DNA of 64,000 bases from Legionella maioricensis. Lineage in GTDB: Bacteria; Pseudomonadota; Gammaproteobacteria; Legionellales; Legionellaceae. Each line of letters starts with the position of its first letter. Within the stretch, counting starts at the first letter, position 1. Positions 8,091 to 17,956 of the stretch are shown piece by piece. Below the pieces are notes generated by a model. It was given only the letters and a program-made list of their open reading frames with translations. It was not told the DNA's origin and did not search any database. The stretch lies in the NCBI RefSeq assembly GCF_023618015.1, contig NZ_JAJKBJ010000003.1:62001-126000 (forward strand), written 5' to 3'. The translations under genes and the position numbers were made by a program.

Positions 8091-9812
8091 ATGAAAAATA
8101 AATTGGGACAAGCAAGAGAAATAGCCAAATGCTTAACGGGCATTCATGGGTTTGATGACATTACTCATGGAGGTATCCCACAAAACCGATCTACTTTAGT
8201 AGTTGGTTCTGCTGGAACAGGTAAAACCCTTTTTGGCATGCAGTTTCTTTTTCAAGGTGCGGTGAATAAAGAACCCGGTTTATTTATTGCTTTTGAAGAA
8301 ACCGAATCTGATTTGGTTAAGAATTGCATGTCATTAGGATTTAATTTGCAAGAGCTAATGGATAAGCAGCAAATTATCCTCCATCATATTGACATTGATC
8401 GTTCCAAGTTTGATGTATCTGGAGAATACAATCTTCAGGGGTTATTTATCCAGATAGGTTATGCCATCGAGAAATATAAAATAAAACGCATTGTAATCGA
8501 TACAATAGAGGTATTATTTAGTCAATTATCTGATGACATAATTATTCGCTCGGAATTACAGCGCCTGTTTCAATGGTTAAGTTCGAAAAAAGTCACCGCT
8601 GTAATAACGGGCGAACAGGGGCAGCATACGCTCACTCGTTATGGGTTGGAAGAGTATGTGGCTGATTGTGTTATTTTTCTTAATAATCGAGTTAGTAATG
8701 AATTATCAACTCGATATTTGCGTATCCTTAAATATCGTGGTTCAGGACATGGTTCCAATGAATATCCATTTATCATTGATAAAAAAGGCTTGGCACTTAC
8801 CCCAATAACTTCCCTCTCCCTGGATTATCCTGTTTCCCACAAGTTTATTTCGACTGGCATCGGGGATCTAGATGAAGTATTAAATGGTAAAGGTTATTAT
8901 CAAGGGGGGAGTATTCTTATTAATGGGGTTGCTGGAGCAGGTAAATCAAGCTTTGCTGCTGCATTTGCCGAAAGTCATTGTATTAATGGAAAAAAATGTA
9001 TTTATTTTGCCTTTGAAGAGTCTGCAGAACAAATAATTCGTAATATGAGTTCGATTAATATTCGTCTGAAACCATGGGTGAAAAAAGGAAACCTGGTATT
9101 CCATTCTGTCAGACCCAGTGTGTATGGTTTGGAGTCTCATCTGATTAAGATGGTGCAATTGATTGAGGAGTTTAAACCAGAAGCCGTAGTCATTGATCCG
9201 ATATCGAATCTTGGGCTTATAGGCTCTCCTCTTAGTGTTAAATTAATGCTGGCTCGTTTAATAAATTATCTCAAATTTAAACAAATCACTACTATTATGA
9301 CTAGTTTATTACAAGATAATGCGGATATTGGGCAACAAGGTGTCTCATCATTGATGGATACCTGGCTTTTGCTAAAGAGCGTTGAGTTTGAGTTAGAACA
9401 AAGTACTTTGCTGGTTATTAAAAAATCACGGGGGATGCCCCATTCTCGGCAAATGCGAGAAGTCATTTTGAGCAGTAAAGGAATTTCTCTGCAAGATGTT
9501 TATACCGGGGCTGGGAAAATTGTGGTGGGTTCTACCCGTGTTGTTCAAGCCATGCAGGAGCAAATAGAACAAATTCAAAACAATGAAAAGTTTAACGAAA
9601 AATTGCGTACTCTTAAAGATGAAAAGATAATGATTGAATCAGAAATTAAACAACTAAATAAAAAGTTGGTAGCTTTGAAGGGCGATGAGAAATCATTATT
9701 AAGTGAAAAGAAAAAAATTAAGCAGATAACGGTTAGCGGTATTAAACAAATTACTCAAATCAGATCGCCCAAACCTGTTACCTCTGTAAACAGTGAGGAT
9801 GACAATGAATAA
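8091..9812 (+). CDS. kaiC: KaiC-like double-domain RecA-type ATPase
   Basis: 573 residues with two KaiC (RecA) domains. The first has Walker A GSAGTGKT at residues 39-46 and the paired acidic residues in FEETESDL. The second starts at FISTGIGDLDEVLNG and has Walker A GVAGAGKS, again followed by FEES. The site equivalent to the cyanobacterial autophosphorylation pair Ser431/Thr432 reads GVSSLMDT (Ser419-Ser420), so phosphorylation is possible. After about residue 480 a Lys/Glu-rich coiled coil is added, longer than in cyanobacterial KaiC (519 residues). No kaiA is in the window, so a true clock is not expected; Legionella kai genes have been linked to stress fitness. The stop overlaps the start of kaiB. 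Confidence 0.9.
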   Translation: MKNKLGQAREIAKCLTGIHGFDDITHGGIPQNRSTLVVGSAGTGKTLFGMQFLFQGAVNKEPGLFIAFEETESDLVKNCMSLGFNLQELMDKQQIILHHIDIDRSKFDVSGEYNLQGLFIQIGYAIEKYKIKRIVIDTIEVLFSQLSDDIIIRSELQRLFQWLSSKKVTAVITGEQGQHTLTRYGLEEYVADCVIFLNNRVSNELSTRYLRILKYRGSGHGSNEYPFIIDKKGLALTPITSLSLDYPVSHKFISTGIGDLDEVLNGKGYYQGGSILINGVAGAGKSSFAAAFAESHCINGKKCIYFAFEESAEQIIRNMSSINIRLKPWVKKGNLVFHSVRPSVYGLESHLIKMVQLIEEFKPEAVVIDPISNLGLIGSPLSVKLMLARLINYLKFKQITTIMTSLLQDNADIGQQGVSSLMDTWLLLKSVEFELEQSTLLVIKKSRGMPHSRQMREVILSSKGISLQDVYTGAGKIVVGSTRVVQAMQEQIEQIQNNEKFNEKLRTLKDEKIMIESEIKQLNKKLVALKGDEKSLLSEKKKIKQITVSGIKQITQIRSPKPVTSVNSEDDNE

Positions 9813-10191
9813 AGGAAAAACAAAAAATTCAAAATTAAAGAAAAAATCTGCTGTTTCTGGCAAGGAGAAATGGGTATTTAATCTTTATATCGCCGGCGGT
9901 ACACCTCATTGCATGTTAACCCTGGATAATTTAAAAAAATTCTGTAACGAGTATCTTCCAGACAGTTACGCTATAGAAGTTATTGATCTTCTCCAGCATC
10001 CTGAATACGCGCAATCTGCTGAAATTATTGCAATCCCAACGGTTATTAAATTTAAACCAGATCCTGTGCGATACATTATTGGTGATTTTTCCAATTCGAA
10101 ATTGATGTTAATGAAACTTGGGCTAGACATGAACCCAAAGACAATAGAGGCATCAAATAAGTCAGAACAGCCATTTCCCCCCTTTCAGTAG
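9805..10191 (+). CDS. kaiB: KaiB-like thioredoxin-fold protein
   Basis: 128 residues from ATG 9805, chosen because GAGG at 9795-9798 lies 6 nt upstream; this start overlaps the kaiC stop (ATGAATAA), so the two are translationally coupled. After a Lys-rich tail of about 25 residues comes the KaiB core: WVFNLYIAGGTPHCMLTLDN, then YAIEVIDLLQHPEYA, then the conserved IIAIPTVIKF and a last strand YIIGDFS. KaiB binds KaiC in cyanobacteria. The cis-proline of the thioredoxin-like fold (IPT) is present. Gene order kaiC-kaiB is the reverse of the common kaiB-kaiC. Confidence 0.9.
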   Translation: MNKGKTKNSKLKKKSAVSGKEKWVFNLYIAGGTPHCMLTLDNLKKFCNEYLPDSYAIEVIDLLQHPEYAQSAEIIAIPTVIKFKPDPVRYIIGDFSNSKLMLMKLGLDMNPKTIEASNKSEQPFPPFQ

Positions 10192-10224
10192 GTACCCTCA
10201 GGAATAACATAAAGAAAAGATTGC

Positions 10225-10851
10225 TTAATGATGTCCCATCACATTGGAATCAAACCTGCGGTAAAATGAATAAGTAGCAAAATTTAGCATTTCCTTATCA
10301 CCCTCACTGTCTCCGTATGCGTAAATAATTGCATCAAATTCTGGCAGAATTTGTTTGATCCTATTCACTTTTTCAGGCCCATAGCAGGATATACCTTTTA
10401 ATTTTCCAGTTAAGTTACCTCGCCCATCACAAGCGATTTCCGTGCAAAGCACCTCGGCGAAACCATGAAAATCCCCCCACGCTTTGATGTATAAATCATA
10501 AGCAGCGGTAGCCAAAATACATGGATGGGCGTTTTCCTGATGTTCTTTAAGTTTTAACATAGCTTCAGTCCGTATATATCTAGGAAGTTTATTTAAAGCA
10601 AAATCACGTCCTATTGCATAGAGATGTTCTTTTGATTTTCCCTTGAAAAAAAAATGACATAACCAATTGTTTAATTGATCTATTGAGATTATTTTTGTGA
10701 GATAAAGAAACAAAATAGGGAGTAATATTGGGAGCATTAAATAAAAACGGCGAGGATCTGTATAGTGAAGAAATGAAAGGGTGGTGTTTTTGGAGGTCAG
10801 CGTTCCATCGAAGTCAAAAACGGCTACAGCCTTTTTTCCTTTGGCAATCAT
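10225..10851 (-). CDS. HAD-superfamily hydrolase, subfamily IB (SerB-like)
   Basis: 208 residues. The catalytic motif I is AVFDFDGTLTSKNT at about residue 10 (nucleophile Asp, acid/base Asp). Motif II lies in HPCILATAAYDLY, Lys in GKLKGISCYGPEKVNRI and motif IV in AYGDSEGDKEML. A hydrophobic helix at about 40-60 (LMLPILLPILFLYLTKII) sits in the cap, as in the IB members related to phosphoserine phosphatase and CicA. It should dephosphorylate a small molecule or lipid-linked substrate; which one is open. It converges with kaiB, 33 bp apart. Confidence 0.85.
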   Translation of the reverse strand: MIAKGKKAVAVFDFDGTLTSKNTTLSFLHYTDPRRFYLMLPILLPILFLYLTKIISIDQLNNWLCHFFFKGKSKEHLYAIGRDFALNKLPRYIRTEAMLKLKEHQENAHPCILATAAYDLYIKAWGDFHGFAEVLCTEIACDGRGNLTGKLKGISCYGPEKVNRIKQILPEFDAIIYAYGDSEGDKEMLNFATYSFYRRFDSNVMGHH

Positions 10852-11087
10852 AGTAAACCCATCCTCAAATAAATTCTCTTAAATAATCAAGAGACATATT
10901 TTCTGCTCAGTATGCAATTCGCGACATTTAACGGTCTTGATGATAAATTTATGATTCAATTATGGACAATAATTTCAAATAAAGCTATTTGTGACCTAAA
11001 AAAACTTATTGACTATGGCTTTAGAAAGACATTTTTTACACTTTAATACAGTGAAGGTAAAAATGAGATATATTGAAGTTGAGTAGG

Positions 11088-14000
11088 TTAACTCATGACT
11101 AATTCATGTTGTTCTTCGAAGTCCTGCACCTCATCGGAAGTTTTTTGCATCCGCTGTCTAAACATGAGCATGTTTCTTCTGCCCTTGGTATTCCATTCCT
11201 CCGCTAAACTTCTCTTTGGTTCCTCATCCGTTTGGCCAGCACTAGCCTCAACACCAGCTTCAATTGGTAATGAACATTCTTCGGTAATACTTGATGCAGC
11301 AAATAAACCAAAGCGTTTGGTGAGCTCATTAATTCTAGGTTTATTGTTTACCGCATCGCTTAAGCTATAAAAAAGAGCCTTTCGGGTTGGCGTATAAAGA
11401 TGAAGGATTTCTAATAAAGAAATCAAACACTGTTTGAGATAGGTAAAACTAAAATAACTTTCATGTTTGTGAGCCAGTATTATTCGTTCAAAATTGGGGT
11501 TTCTGACATGGAGTTTTATTTGTTCGAAACGAGTATCAATGCTTAGTTCTTCATTTTCTGCAATTCCAATAAGTCTATTAATACAGTCGGACTTTCTTTC
11601 TAAAGTATCGTCGCTTTCAAAGACAGAGGTACCATTTTCAATGGCTGAATTAGAGAGACTAAAGTAATTTTTGAATTGGGCTAGAGCAACGCGTACCGTA
11701 TCGAGGTGATAATGTTGAGCAAAATTCTCTTTTTCGAAAAGACTAATTTTTTCTTTCAGTAAATTTCTGATCGTTAGATTAATATCTTCAGCAGTTCGCG
11801 ATTCATTAATAATCTGTTCTTTGAAGGTAAGTAAATACGCTTTAAGTTTTTTGCGATATTCTTTATCAGTATATTGCAAGCCTATATGACGGTTACATAA
11901 GGCTTCTAAGTGTTTATTAAATGATTCTTTGGTGTATTCCTCTACAAAAAGAAGGTCGTCTTGTTCTTGTTCTGTTTTTACCTTGTTGAGATAAGTTAAT
12001 TTTTCTGTAGCAGTATTTAACTGCATTTGATAAGTAGCTTTTACCCCTAAATAGTAATGATGACAAGACGCGACTACGGCTTTGATTTGCGTTAATTTAG
12101 GTTCGTATTTAGAGACTTCTGAATTAAGTAAGTCATCCAATTGGTAGTCCGTTGCCTTTTTACTCGCTTGTATGTCAATTTTTTTCTGGAGTTTAACCAA
12201 TTTGGGTAAAGCTTTTTTATAAGTTTCAACTAATTCGGCTCGAGTTAGATTTAAAATTAAATCAGATGTGGGCAAAAGGCCGCCATTAAAATTTTCGTAT
12301 TTGGTGATAAGTTCATATAGATGTTCTACATGTTTATAATTTTTTTCCAGTTTAGCAATATGCAGGGTTGCACTATCAATCTTTTTATTGGTTATGGATA
12401 TTCTTTTTTCTATAGGGGCTTTATCACAAATCAGGGCAATATGAGTTGCAGAATTCAAACTAAGAGGGTGAAGTAAGCCTTTATAATATTCATCGGTTAT
12501 TTTTTTTAGCGTCTCAGATAAAGTGCCTGGCTTTAATCCTAATTTATCTTCCCATAAATCAGCTTCAAGAAGCATGGGTGTAATAAATTCAGCTCTAAAC
12601 TTATCTAAATTATCCATCATCGTATCATGAGAGGTACTGACGAATTCATTGAGTTTATTGGTGAGGTCTCGGTACAACCGATACATATTCGGTGTTTGTA
12701 AGAACAATTTAAAATAGGAGTTCGAGTTGCTAATTATTTTTTCTATTCTTACTGCTGATTTTTTGGCACACACATGTAACTCATCAAGTTCTTCGGTAGT
12801 GAGATAATTACTATTGTTTAAGGCTCTGATGTGTTTGGGAATGATAAAAAAAGCATTAAGAGTATACCACAGGCCACTATATTGTACTGTTCCTTCGGTA
12901 GGTACTTCATCAGGCGAAACCTGATAGGGATCGCTGTGCTCCTGGATGGTTGCAAAAATAGTTTGTGCTTTTTCCAATAACTCACGGCCTATGAGTCCAA
13001 AATGGGGGTCAGCAGCCAGTCCCTCGGCTAACTCCTTGATTTCATTAATGTGCCCATAGGCTTGTAATAGATGATAAACATATTCACTTTCGTATTGACG
13101 ATTAGTTAGATCTTCTAATTCGCGAACGATGCCTTCAATATGATAAACCGCATTGAATATTCTTTTTATCGCCACCACCTGTTTACTTTGACTCAGGGTC
13201 TGATTTTTATCTTCTAATTCAGGAAAAGGGATGGCGTTGATTTCATCGTTTATAAATTTATTAAATGCCTCAATAAATTCTTCGACAGGGGTTACAGGCT
13301 TTTGGTAAAGAGGGACATTTTGCTTGGGCGTTAACTCTGCCCGCATTGCGTCGTTAAATGTTGCTGTCATTTCAAGCAAAGTAGTTCTAAATTCCCTGAT
13401 AAATTTAGAATATTTAGTATGGGGAATTAAATGATACGCTCTATTTTCCGTATTGGTTTCGGGTTCCAGTGGGGAGGCTTCATTTTCACTTTCAAATTTT
13501 TCTCTTGCACATCTTAAATAAGCGCGACTTTTTTTATTCCAATTTATATCAATCTGAGTAAAGTACACTTGAAAATATTCATTCATTTCCGCAAACAGGT
13601 TTACCGGAGGAGCCTGGGTAGGAGATACCTTATTTGACAAGGAATGAACCAGATAACTATCAAAAACTAATGCCGCGGCTCGACGCTCTTTGGGCATTCC
13701 ATTAATGAAGTAGGGTTGAAAGAGGTTATATAAATTGCGACATTGGGCTTTTGTTGCCTGATTAAGATTATTGATATGAAGAACATCACCGCGAGTTTGC
13801 GGATGTCTTTTTAACAAAGCAATAAATTCATTATAGGCATTTCTGGCGATCATAAATTTACTGTGCTTGTTTCTATACCATTGGTATAAATCAAGAGCGT
13901 GATCGGCACTTAACTGTTCTGGATTCACCAGTAAATTATGTTCGTCTTCTTTTTTAAATTGTAATAGTGAGGTCGGTTCATCTGCTATTTTTTTAGCGAT

Positions 14001-15980
14001 TAAGCGCTCTAAATTATCTTTTTTCTCTAAAATGAAACCAACATGCTCTTCGGGAGTCTTATTTTTTATCCAGGGCCATGGTTTGGATAGAAAAGAAGCC
14101 CAACTTTGTGGACGAAAAAGAATCTGAGTGACCAATTCATTGAACTCCGGATCAACTTGTGTGATATAAGGTCTAAGAAGTTCATAATGCTTAATGAGTT
14201 GATCTTTGGTTTCTTTAGGCAATTCATATATTGCAGCAGTTCTATATCGTGGTTCATTGAGTACCCGATAAAAGTCTGCTAAAGCTTTTTGTGCTTTTTT
14301 ATGTAGCAACAAAGAGTTTAAATTAAGGGCGGTTGATTCATCAATAGTAAAGATATTTGCTTTATCGCTGTAGGGGAATAAAACCAAATTTGTTTGTTTT
14401 TGAACGGAATCAATCAAATCCCTATTCAAAGCGATATGAAATTCCTGGGTAGCTATTTTTTTAGAGATTAAATCCTGTACCGCACTTTTCTTTTCCAAAA
14501 CGAAACTTACGTGGTCTGCAGGGCGCTCGCCTTTTAACCAACGCCATTGTTTGGATAGATAAGAGGCCACATCTTCTTCTCCAAGGTCCTGGAGATTTCG
14601 AATGATGAGGTTATTAAAATCCCCATCAATGTGCATCATATAAGGTTTAATAACCTTATAATGTTCAATCAGCTGATTTTTGGTTTCTTGAGGGAGTTGA
14701 CTAAGTGTCATATCCCTAAACTGGGGATCATCAAGGATCAGATAAAAATCAGTCAAAGCGTCTTGAGCTTTATTAATTTTAAACAGCGCTTTATTCGCTC
14801 TATCAATTCGCTTGAACGTGCCCTCTAATCTTAAAGCAAGAAAACGAGAGTCTTCTATGCTAAGTAATTCTTCGCCTTTTTCCTGAAAATTAACCGGCTT
14901 GGATGCATAATAGATCAATAAGTCATACAGAGGTTTTACTTTCTCCATCAAGGGAGCAGAAAATGTGCCAGGCTTTAGCATGGCATTGTCTTCAATTTTA
15001 TCAACCAGGCCAAATAATTCAGGTAACACAGAATATTTTAACAGAGCTAAGTTATCACGAATGACATCTTGAGATGAGTCACTTAAATTCCCCATTTGCT
15101 CTAAGGAACTCATCGATAAGGTAATAATATTGCGGATAATGTGAATGTATTTTAAAACTTTAAATGAGAGGAACAGCCTGTTGCCCTTTAAATTTTCCAA
15201 ATCATTTAATAGCTTAAAAGCGGCATCTTGCAACTCTTCTATTTTTTCTTTACTGAGCGGCTCTTTTTCTATGATTTGAGAGGAGTACTTTGAGATGTAT
15301 TGGGTTACTTTGTCTATGTATCCCGGCAAATCAGCACTGAATTGAGTTAGAAAATTATAATCCAAATCGCCGCTGTTGGGCTGCATTTGTTCTATAGCAA
15401 CCCCGGTAATTTCTCCGGCTTTATAACTGATTGGAAATTCTTTATATTTCTCGGCTATTTCTTGTGTTGTTGTTGATTGCCTTTTTATGAACGCTTGAAA
15501 GTCATTAATATAAGGAAGAATGAGGGAAAATTCTTCACTAAACATGTCCTTAATATCAACATCTAAATGGGTTAATAAATAACTGGCTTCATAAGCTTCA
15601 TGGATTGTTTTGCCATACAGTAATTGCAAATCAGCCGTAGTACGTGACGGATTTCTTAAATCAACATTTTCCAGATCTACAAAAGTTAAGTGAGCATGAT
15701 ATAGGGCATTGATGACTTTCTTAATTTGAGAAATATTATCCGGATCCAGACTGAAATCAGTGAACGGAACCCCTTCTTTATTTCTATTGGCGAAATAGGG
15801 AGCGATTCGAGGATTAAACTTAGGGCTGTCTAAGGTCTCAAAAATTTTTGCGTTAACTGTTTCTATTATCTTGGAGATCTGGTTTTTTTTAAATGATTCA
15901 ACTAGTTCTATATATTCGGAAACATATCCTGATGCTAGAATGTATTCTAAAATATATTTTGAAAAAAATTCTGAAATCAT
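11088..15980 (-). CDS. Very large alpha-helical protein, probable Dot/Icm effector (SdhA/SidH-like, tentative)
   Basis: 1630 residues from ATG 15978-15980. No signal peptide and no membrane helix; nearly all predicted helix and coiled coil. It contains internal repeats of about 105 residues: from about 407 (AQDALTDFYLILDD ... ISKKIATQ) and from about 562 (AQKALADFYRVLNE ... IAKKIADE), with a decayed third copy near 705 (RNAYNEFIALLKR). Each repeat has LPxETKxQLIxHY followed by WxWxKxxxPxxHVxFxLEKK. The last residues (SDEVQDFEEQHELVMS) form an acidic E-block as known from Dot/Icm substrates. Position relative to the neighbouring genes resembles that of sdhA in L. pneumophila as I recall it, but homology is unproven. 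Confidence 0.65.
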   Translation of the reverse strand: MISEFFSKYILEYILASGYVSEYIELVESFKKNQISKIIETVNAKIFETLDSPKFNPRIAPYFANRNKEGVPFTDFSLDPDNISQIKKVINALYHAHLTFVDLENVDLRNPSRTTADLQLLYGKTIHEAYEASYLLTHLDVDIKDMFSEEFSLILPYINDFQAFIKRQSTTTQEIAEKYKEFPISYKAGEITGVAIEQMQPNSGDLDYNFLTQFSADLPGYIDKVTQYISKYSSQIIEKEPLSKEKIEELQDAAFKLLNDLENLKGNRLFLSFKVLKYIHIIRNIITLSMSSLEQMGNLSDSSQDVIRDNLALLKYSVLPELFGLVDKIEDNAMLKPGTFSAPLMEKVKPLYDLLIYYASKPVNFQEKGEELLSIEDSRFLALRLEGTFKRIDRANKALFKINKAQDALTDFYLILDDPQFRDMTLSQLPQETKNQLIEHYKVIKPYMMHIDGDFNNLIIRNLQDLGEEDVASYLSKQWRWLKGERPADHVSFVLEKKSAVQDLISKKIATQEFHIALNRDLIDSVQKQTNLVLFPYSDKANIFTIDESTALNLNSLLLHKKAQKALADFYRVLNEPRYRTAAIYELPKETKDQLIKHYELLRPYITQVDPEFNELVTQILFRPQSWASFLSKPWPWIKNKTPEEHVGFILEKKDNLERLIAKKIADEPTSLLQFKKEDEHNLLVNPEQLSADHALDLYQWYRNKHSKFMIARNAYNEFIALLKRHPQTRGDVLHINNLNQATKAQCRNLYNLFQPYFINGMPKERRAAALVFDSYLVHSLSNKVSPTQAPPVNLFAEMNEYFQVYFTQIDINWNKKSRAYLRCAREKFESENEASPLEPETNTENRAYHLIPHTKYSKFIREFRTTLLEMTATFNDAMRAELTPKQNVPLYQKPVTPVEEFIEAFNKFINDEINAIPFPELEDKNQTLSQSKQVVAIKRIFNAVYHIEGIVRELEDLTNRQYESEYVYHLLQAYGHINEIKELAEGLAADPHFGLIGRELLEKAQTIFATIQEHSDPYQVSPDEVPTEGTVQYSGLWYTLNAFFIIPKHIRALNNSNYLTTEELDELHVCAKKSAVRIEKIISNSNSYFKLFLQTPNMYRLYRDLTNKLNEFVSTSHDTMMDNLDKFRAEFITPMLLEADLWEDKLGLKPGTLSETLKKITDEYYKGLLHPLSLNSATHIALICDKAPIEKRISITNKKIDSATLHIAKLEKNYKHVEHLYELITKYENFNGGLLPTSDLILNLTRAELVETYKKALPKLVKLQKKIDIQASKKATDYQLDDLLNSEVSKYEPKLTQIKAVVASCHHYYLGVKATYQMQLNTATEKLTYLNKVKTEQEQDDLLFVEEYTKESFNKHLEALCNRHIGLQYTDKEYRKKLKAYLLTFKEQIINESRTAEDINLTIRNLLKEKISLFEKENFAQHYHLDTVRVALAQFKNYFSLSNSAIENGTSVFESDDTLERKSDCINRLIGIAENEELSIDTRFEQIKLHVRNPNFERIILAHKHESYFSFTYLKQCLISLLEILHLYTPTRKALFYSLSDAVNNKPRINELTKRFGLFAASSITEECSLPIEAGVEASAGQTDEEPKRSLAEEWNTKGRRNMLMFRQRMQKTSDEVQDFEEQHELVMS

Positions 15981-16037
15981 CAAATTACCAAAAGCATTAA
16001 GTGCCGTTTATTTTAATAGAACTTTATTAAGTTAATA

Positions 16038-16739
16038 TTAACATATCAATTTTAATAAGCTAATTGCTAGAATATTTTTTAAATTGTCGAGATTTTGAGT
16101 GTTTTGGGTTAATGCTTGATTGGATTCTACTTCAATACCGACGTATGCCTCACTTGGATAAATTTTCCTCATCATGCTCGTGAAACCATCGCTCACTCCT
16201 TTATAAGGGTAGTTCATCCTGATTTTGTATTCGGGGGGGTGTTTTTGAATTTCCTTTTTCCACTGTCTGGCCAGCGTTTTTTCCGGGGGGCGCTGAGGAT
16301 CGTACAGAAATCCTATATCTGCATTACGGACAATGTCGTGCAACACCGGAGTAAAGCTATGAATAGACAAATGCCATACTTGTGATCCTTGTTCAATATG
16401 TTTTTTGATCGAGGCCATGACCTGTTGGCGATAGGGCCAATAGTAAAGGTTCAGGATTTTTTGCTTCTCTTCAGGAGGTAAACTTCGAGTCACTTCAGAG
16501 AAACAGCGAGGATGACTCATACTTTTGTTGCAGTCCACGAGAAGTCTTGTGGTCGTGGCCTGGATAAAATCACAAGAAACCTGTTTTGCTAGATGTTCTG
16601 CTATGGTTAAAGCGCCAAAGTCAATTCCTCGATGGCTGGCTAAAAGATCTTTAAATGGAACAAATAAAGATTGGTACGGTGTCGGGATGCTATCAACTGC
16701 ATGCTCGCAACTCACAACTAAAGCTATTTTTTTCATCAT
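16038..16739 (-). CDS. N-formylglutamate amidohydrolase-like hydrolase
   Basis: 233 residues from the ATG at 16737-16739, which overlaps the stop of the gene before it (ATGATGA). The start segment IALVVSCEHAVDSIP, then SHRGIDFGALTIAEHLA, TTRLLVDCNKS and LSIHSFTPV show the fold and zinc-binding His/Asp residues of the N-formylglutamate amidohydrolase family; GIEVESNQAL near the end keeps its conserved Glu. It could deformylate or cleave an amide. Because it is coupled to two ligases, histidine degradation is a less likely role than processing of the ligases' product. Confidence 0.85.
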   Translation of the reverse strand: MMKKIALVVSCEHAVDSIPTPYQSLFVPFKDLLASHRGIDFGALTIAEHLAKQVSCDFIQATTTRLLVDCNKSMSHPRCFSEVTRSLPPEEKQKILNLYYWPYRQQVMASIKKHIEQGSQVWHLSIHSFTPVLHDIVRNADIGFLYDPQRPPEKTLARQWKKEIQKHPPEYKIRMNYPYKGVSDGFTSMMRKIYPSEAYVGIEVESNQALTQNTQNLDNLKNILAISLLKLIC

Positions 16740-17956
16740 GGCATAAATTGCTGATTGGAAATAAGGCAATGGGCCAGTTGATGGTATACTTTGGGTAACA
16801 AATTTTTATCCATATCTTTACCGATAGCGTGCAAAATACGTTCGCTTAAATTTCCCTGGCTTAATATAAGTTCTAGAGCCAACTGTTGTTTTTGCCCCAA
16901 TTCAGAACTGACTTTTTCTATTAACTGCGACCACACCTCTCTAAGGGTTAGCGCTCGATGAGGTAATTGCCATTGCGTCATCAATTCTCTGTCATCTACA
17001 GTTACAGCCAGTCCTTTTTCTATGCTTTGATCAAATACCTGTTTTAAACGTTGTGTGTCACAGGGATGATGAAGGTAATAGCTCGAGGAGCTTTGCCAAT
17101 GTTTTAAAATAGCATTAATCGCTGTTGCTATGGCAATATCAGCCTCTACACATTCCTGACTGTCTAAAATCCGAATTTCTATGGCTTTATGATCAAATTT
17201 GGGGATTGCAGCTCGTGAATTTAACCATTGATATTGTAATATTTTATCTGGATCAAAAGGACTAATATCTTGGTACATAGGTGCTAGAATTTTTTCTTGG
17301 TATTCCTCTTCGGTTCTAATGAATTCAGGAATAATGTCACCACTAATTGAGGGAATGCGCAGTTGGTTCCGGCAATAAAAATATAATCGTGAATCCAATA
17401 AACCAGTGGCTTTTCCATCAAGTAAGGGAGAGCTTGCGGCAAGGGCTGGCAATAAGGGCAGAATCAGCCGAATAATATTATGTAATTGACAAAACTCTTC
17501 CTGATTGGAGTAGGGCAGATTGACGTGCATGCTCTGTAAGTTCGCCCAGCCGTGGCCTTGGCAGTTAAATATAGCATCAAATTGCTTATAGATGGCATGA
17601 CTACCATGTGGCCAGCGCATGGTTTCACTATGGGGGTTCATCCAGGGATGCGCGCCAGTGGGTAATAATAATAAGTTGTGTTGGGCAAGAAGGGGTTGTA
17701 ATTGCAAAATAGTATTTTGAAATGATTCGCTAATGGGGGTGTTAGGGGGCTTGGGACCATTATTTTTTAATTCCAGGACATGCATCACCAGTTCATTACT
17801 GATGGCGATGTCTCCTAGTTCTACTTGATTAACGAGCTGACCGGCTAAAGCGCTTAAAATCACGTCGCTTTTAGGTTGTACATTTAAACTGTTTTTATCA
17901 ACCAGCATGTATTCTATTTCTATACCCAGAACTGAAAAAATAGGGAAGTTAGACAT
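16736..17956 (-). CDS. Glutamate-cysteine ligase type 2 (GCS2) family amidoligase
   Basis: 406 residues from the ATG at 17954-17956, which overlaps the stop of the ATP-grasp gene and has AGGA 9 nt before it. The start GIEIEYMLVDKN (Glu residues for metal and ATP), VMHVLELKNNGPKP, HPWMNPHSETMRWPHG and KAIEIRILDSQEC are hallmarks of the GCS2 (YbdK-like) group. The family joins Glu gamma-carboxyl to an amine. Since the true gshA is normally elsewhere, and this gene sits in a cluster with another ligase and a peptidase, a role in a small-peptide pathway is inferred. Confidence 0.85.
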   Translation of the reverse strand: MSNFPIFSVLGIEIEYMLVDKNSLNVQPKSDVILSALAGQLVNQVELGDIAISNELVMHVLELKNNGPKPPNTPISESFQNTILQLQPLLAQHNLLLLPTGAHPWMNPHSETMRWPHGSHAIYKQFDAIFNCQGHGWANLQSMHVNLPYSNQEEFCQLHNIIRLILPLLPALAASSPLLDGKATGLLDSRLYFYCRNQLRIPSISGDIIPEFIRTEEEYQEKILAPMYQDISPFDPDKILQYQWLNSRAAIPKFDHKAIEIRILDSQECVEADIAIATAINAILKHWQSSSSYYLHHPCDTQRLKQVFDQSIEKGLAVTVDDRELMTQWQLPHRALTLREVWSQLIEKVSSELGQKQQLALELILSQGNLSERILHAIGKDMDKNLLPKVYHQLAHCLISNQQFMP

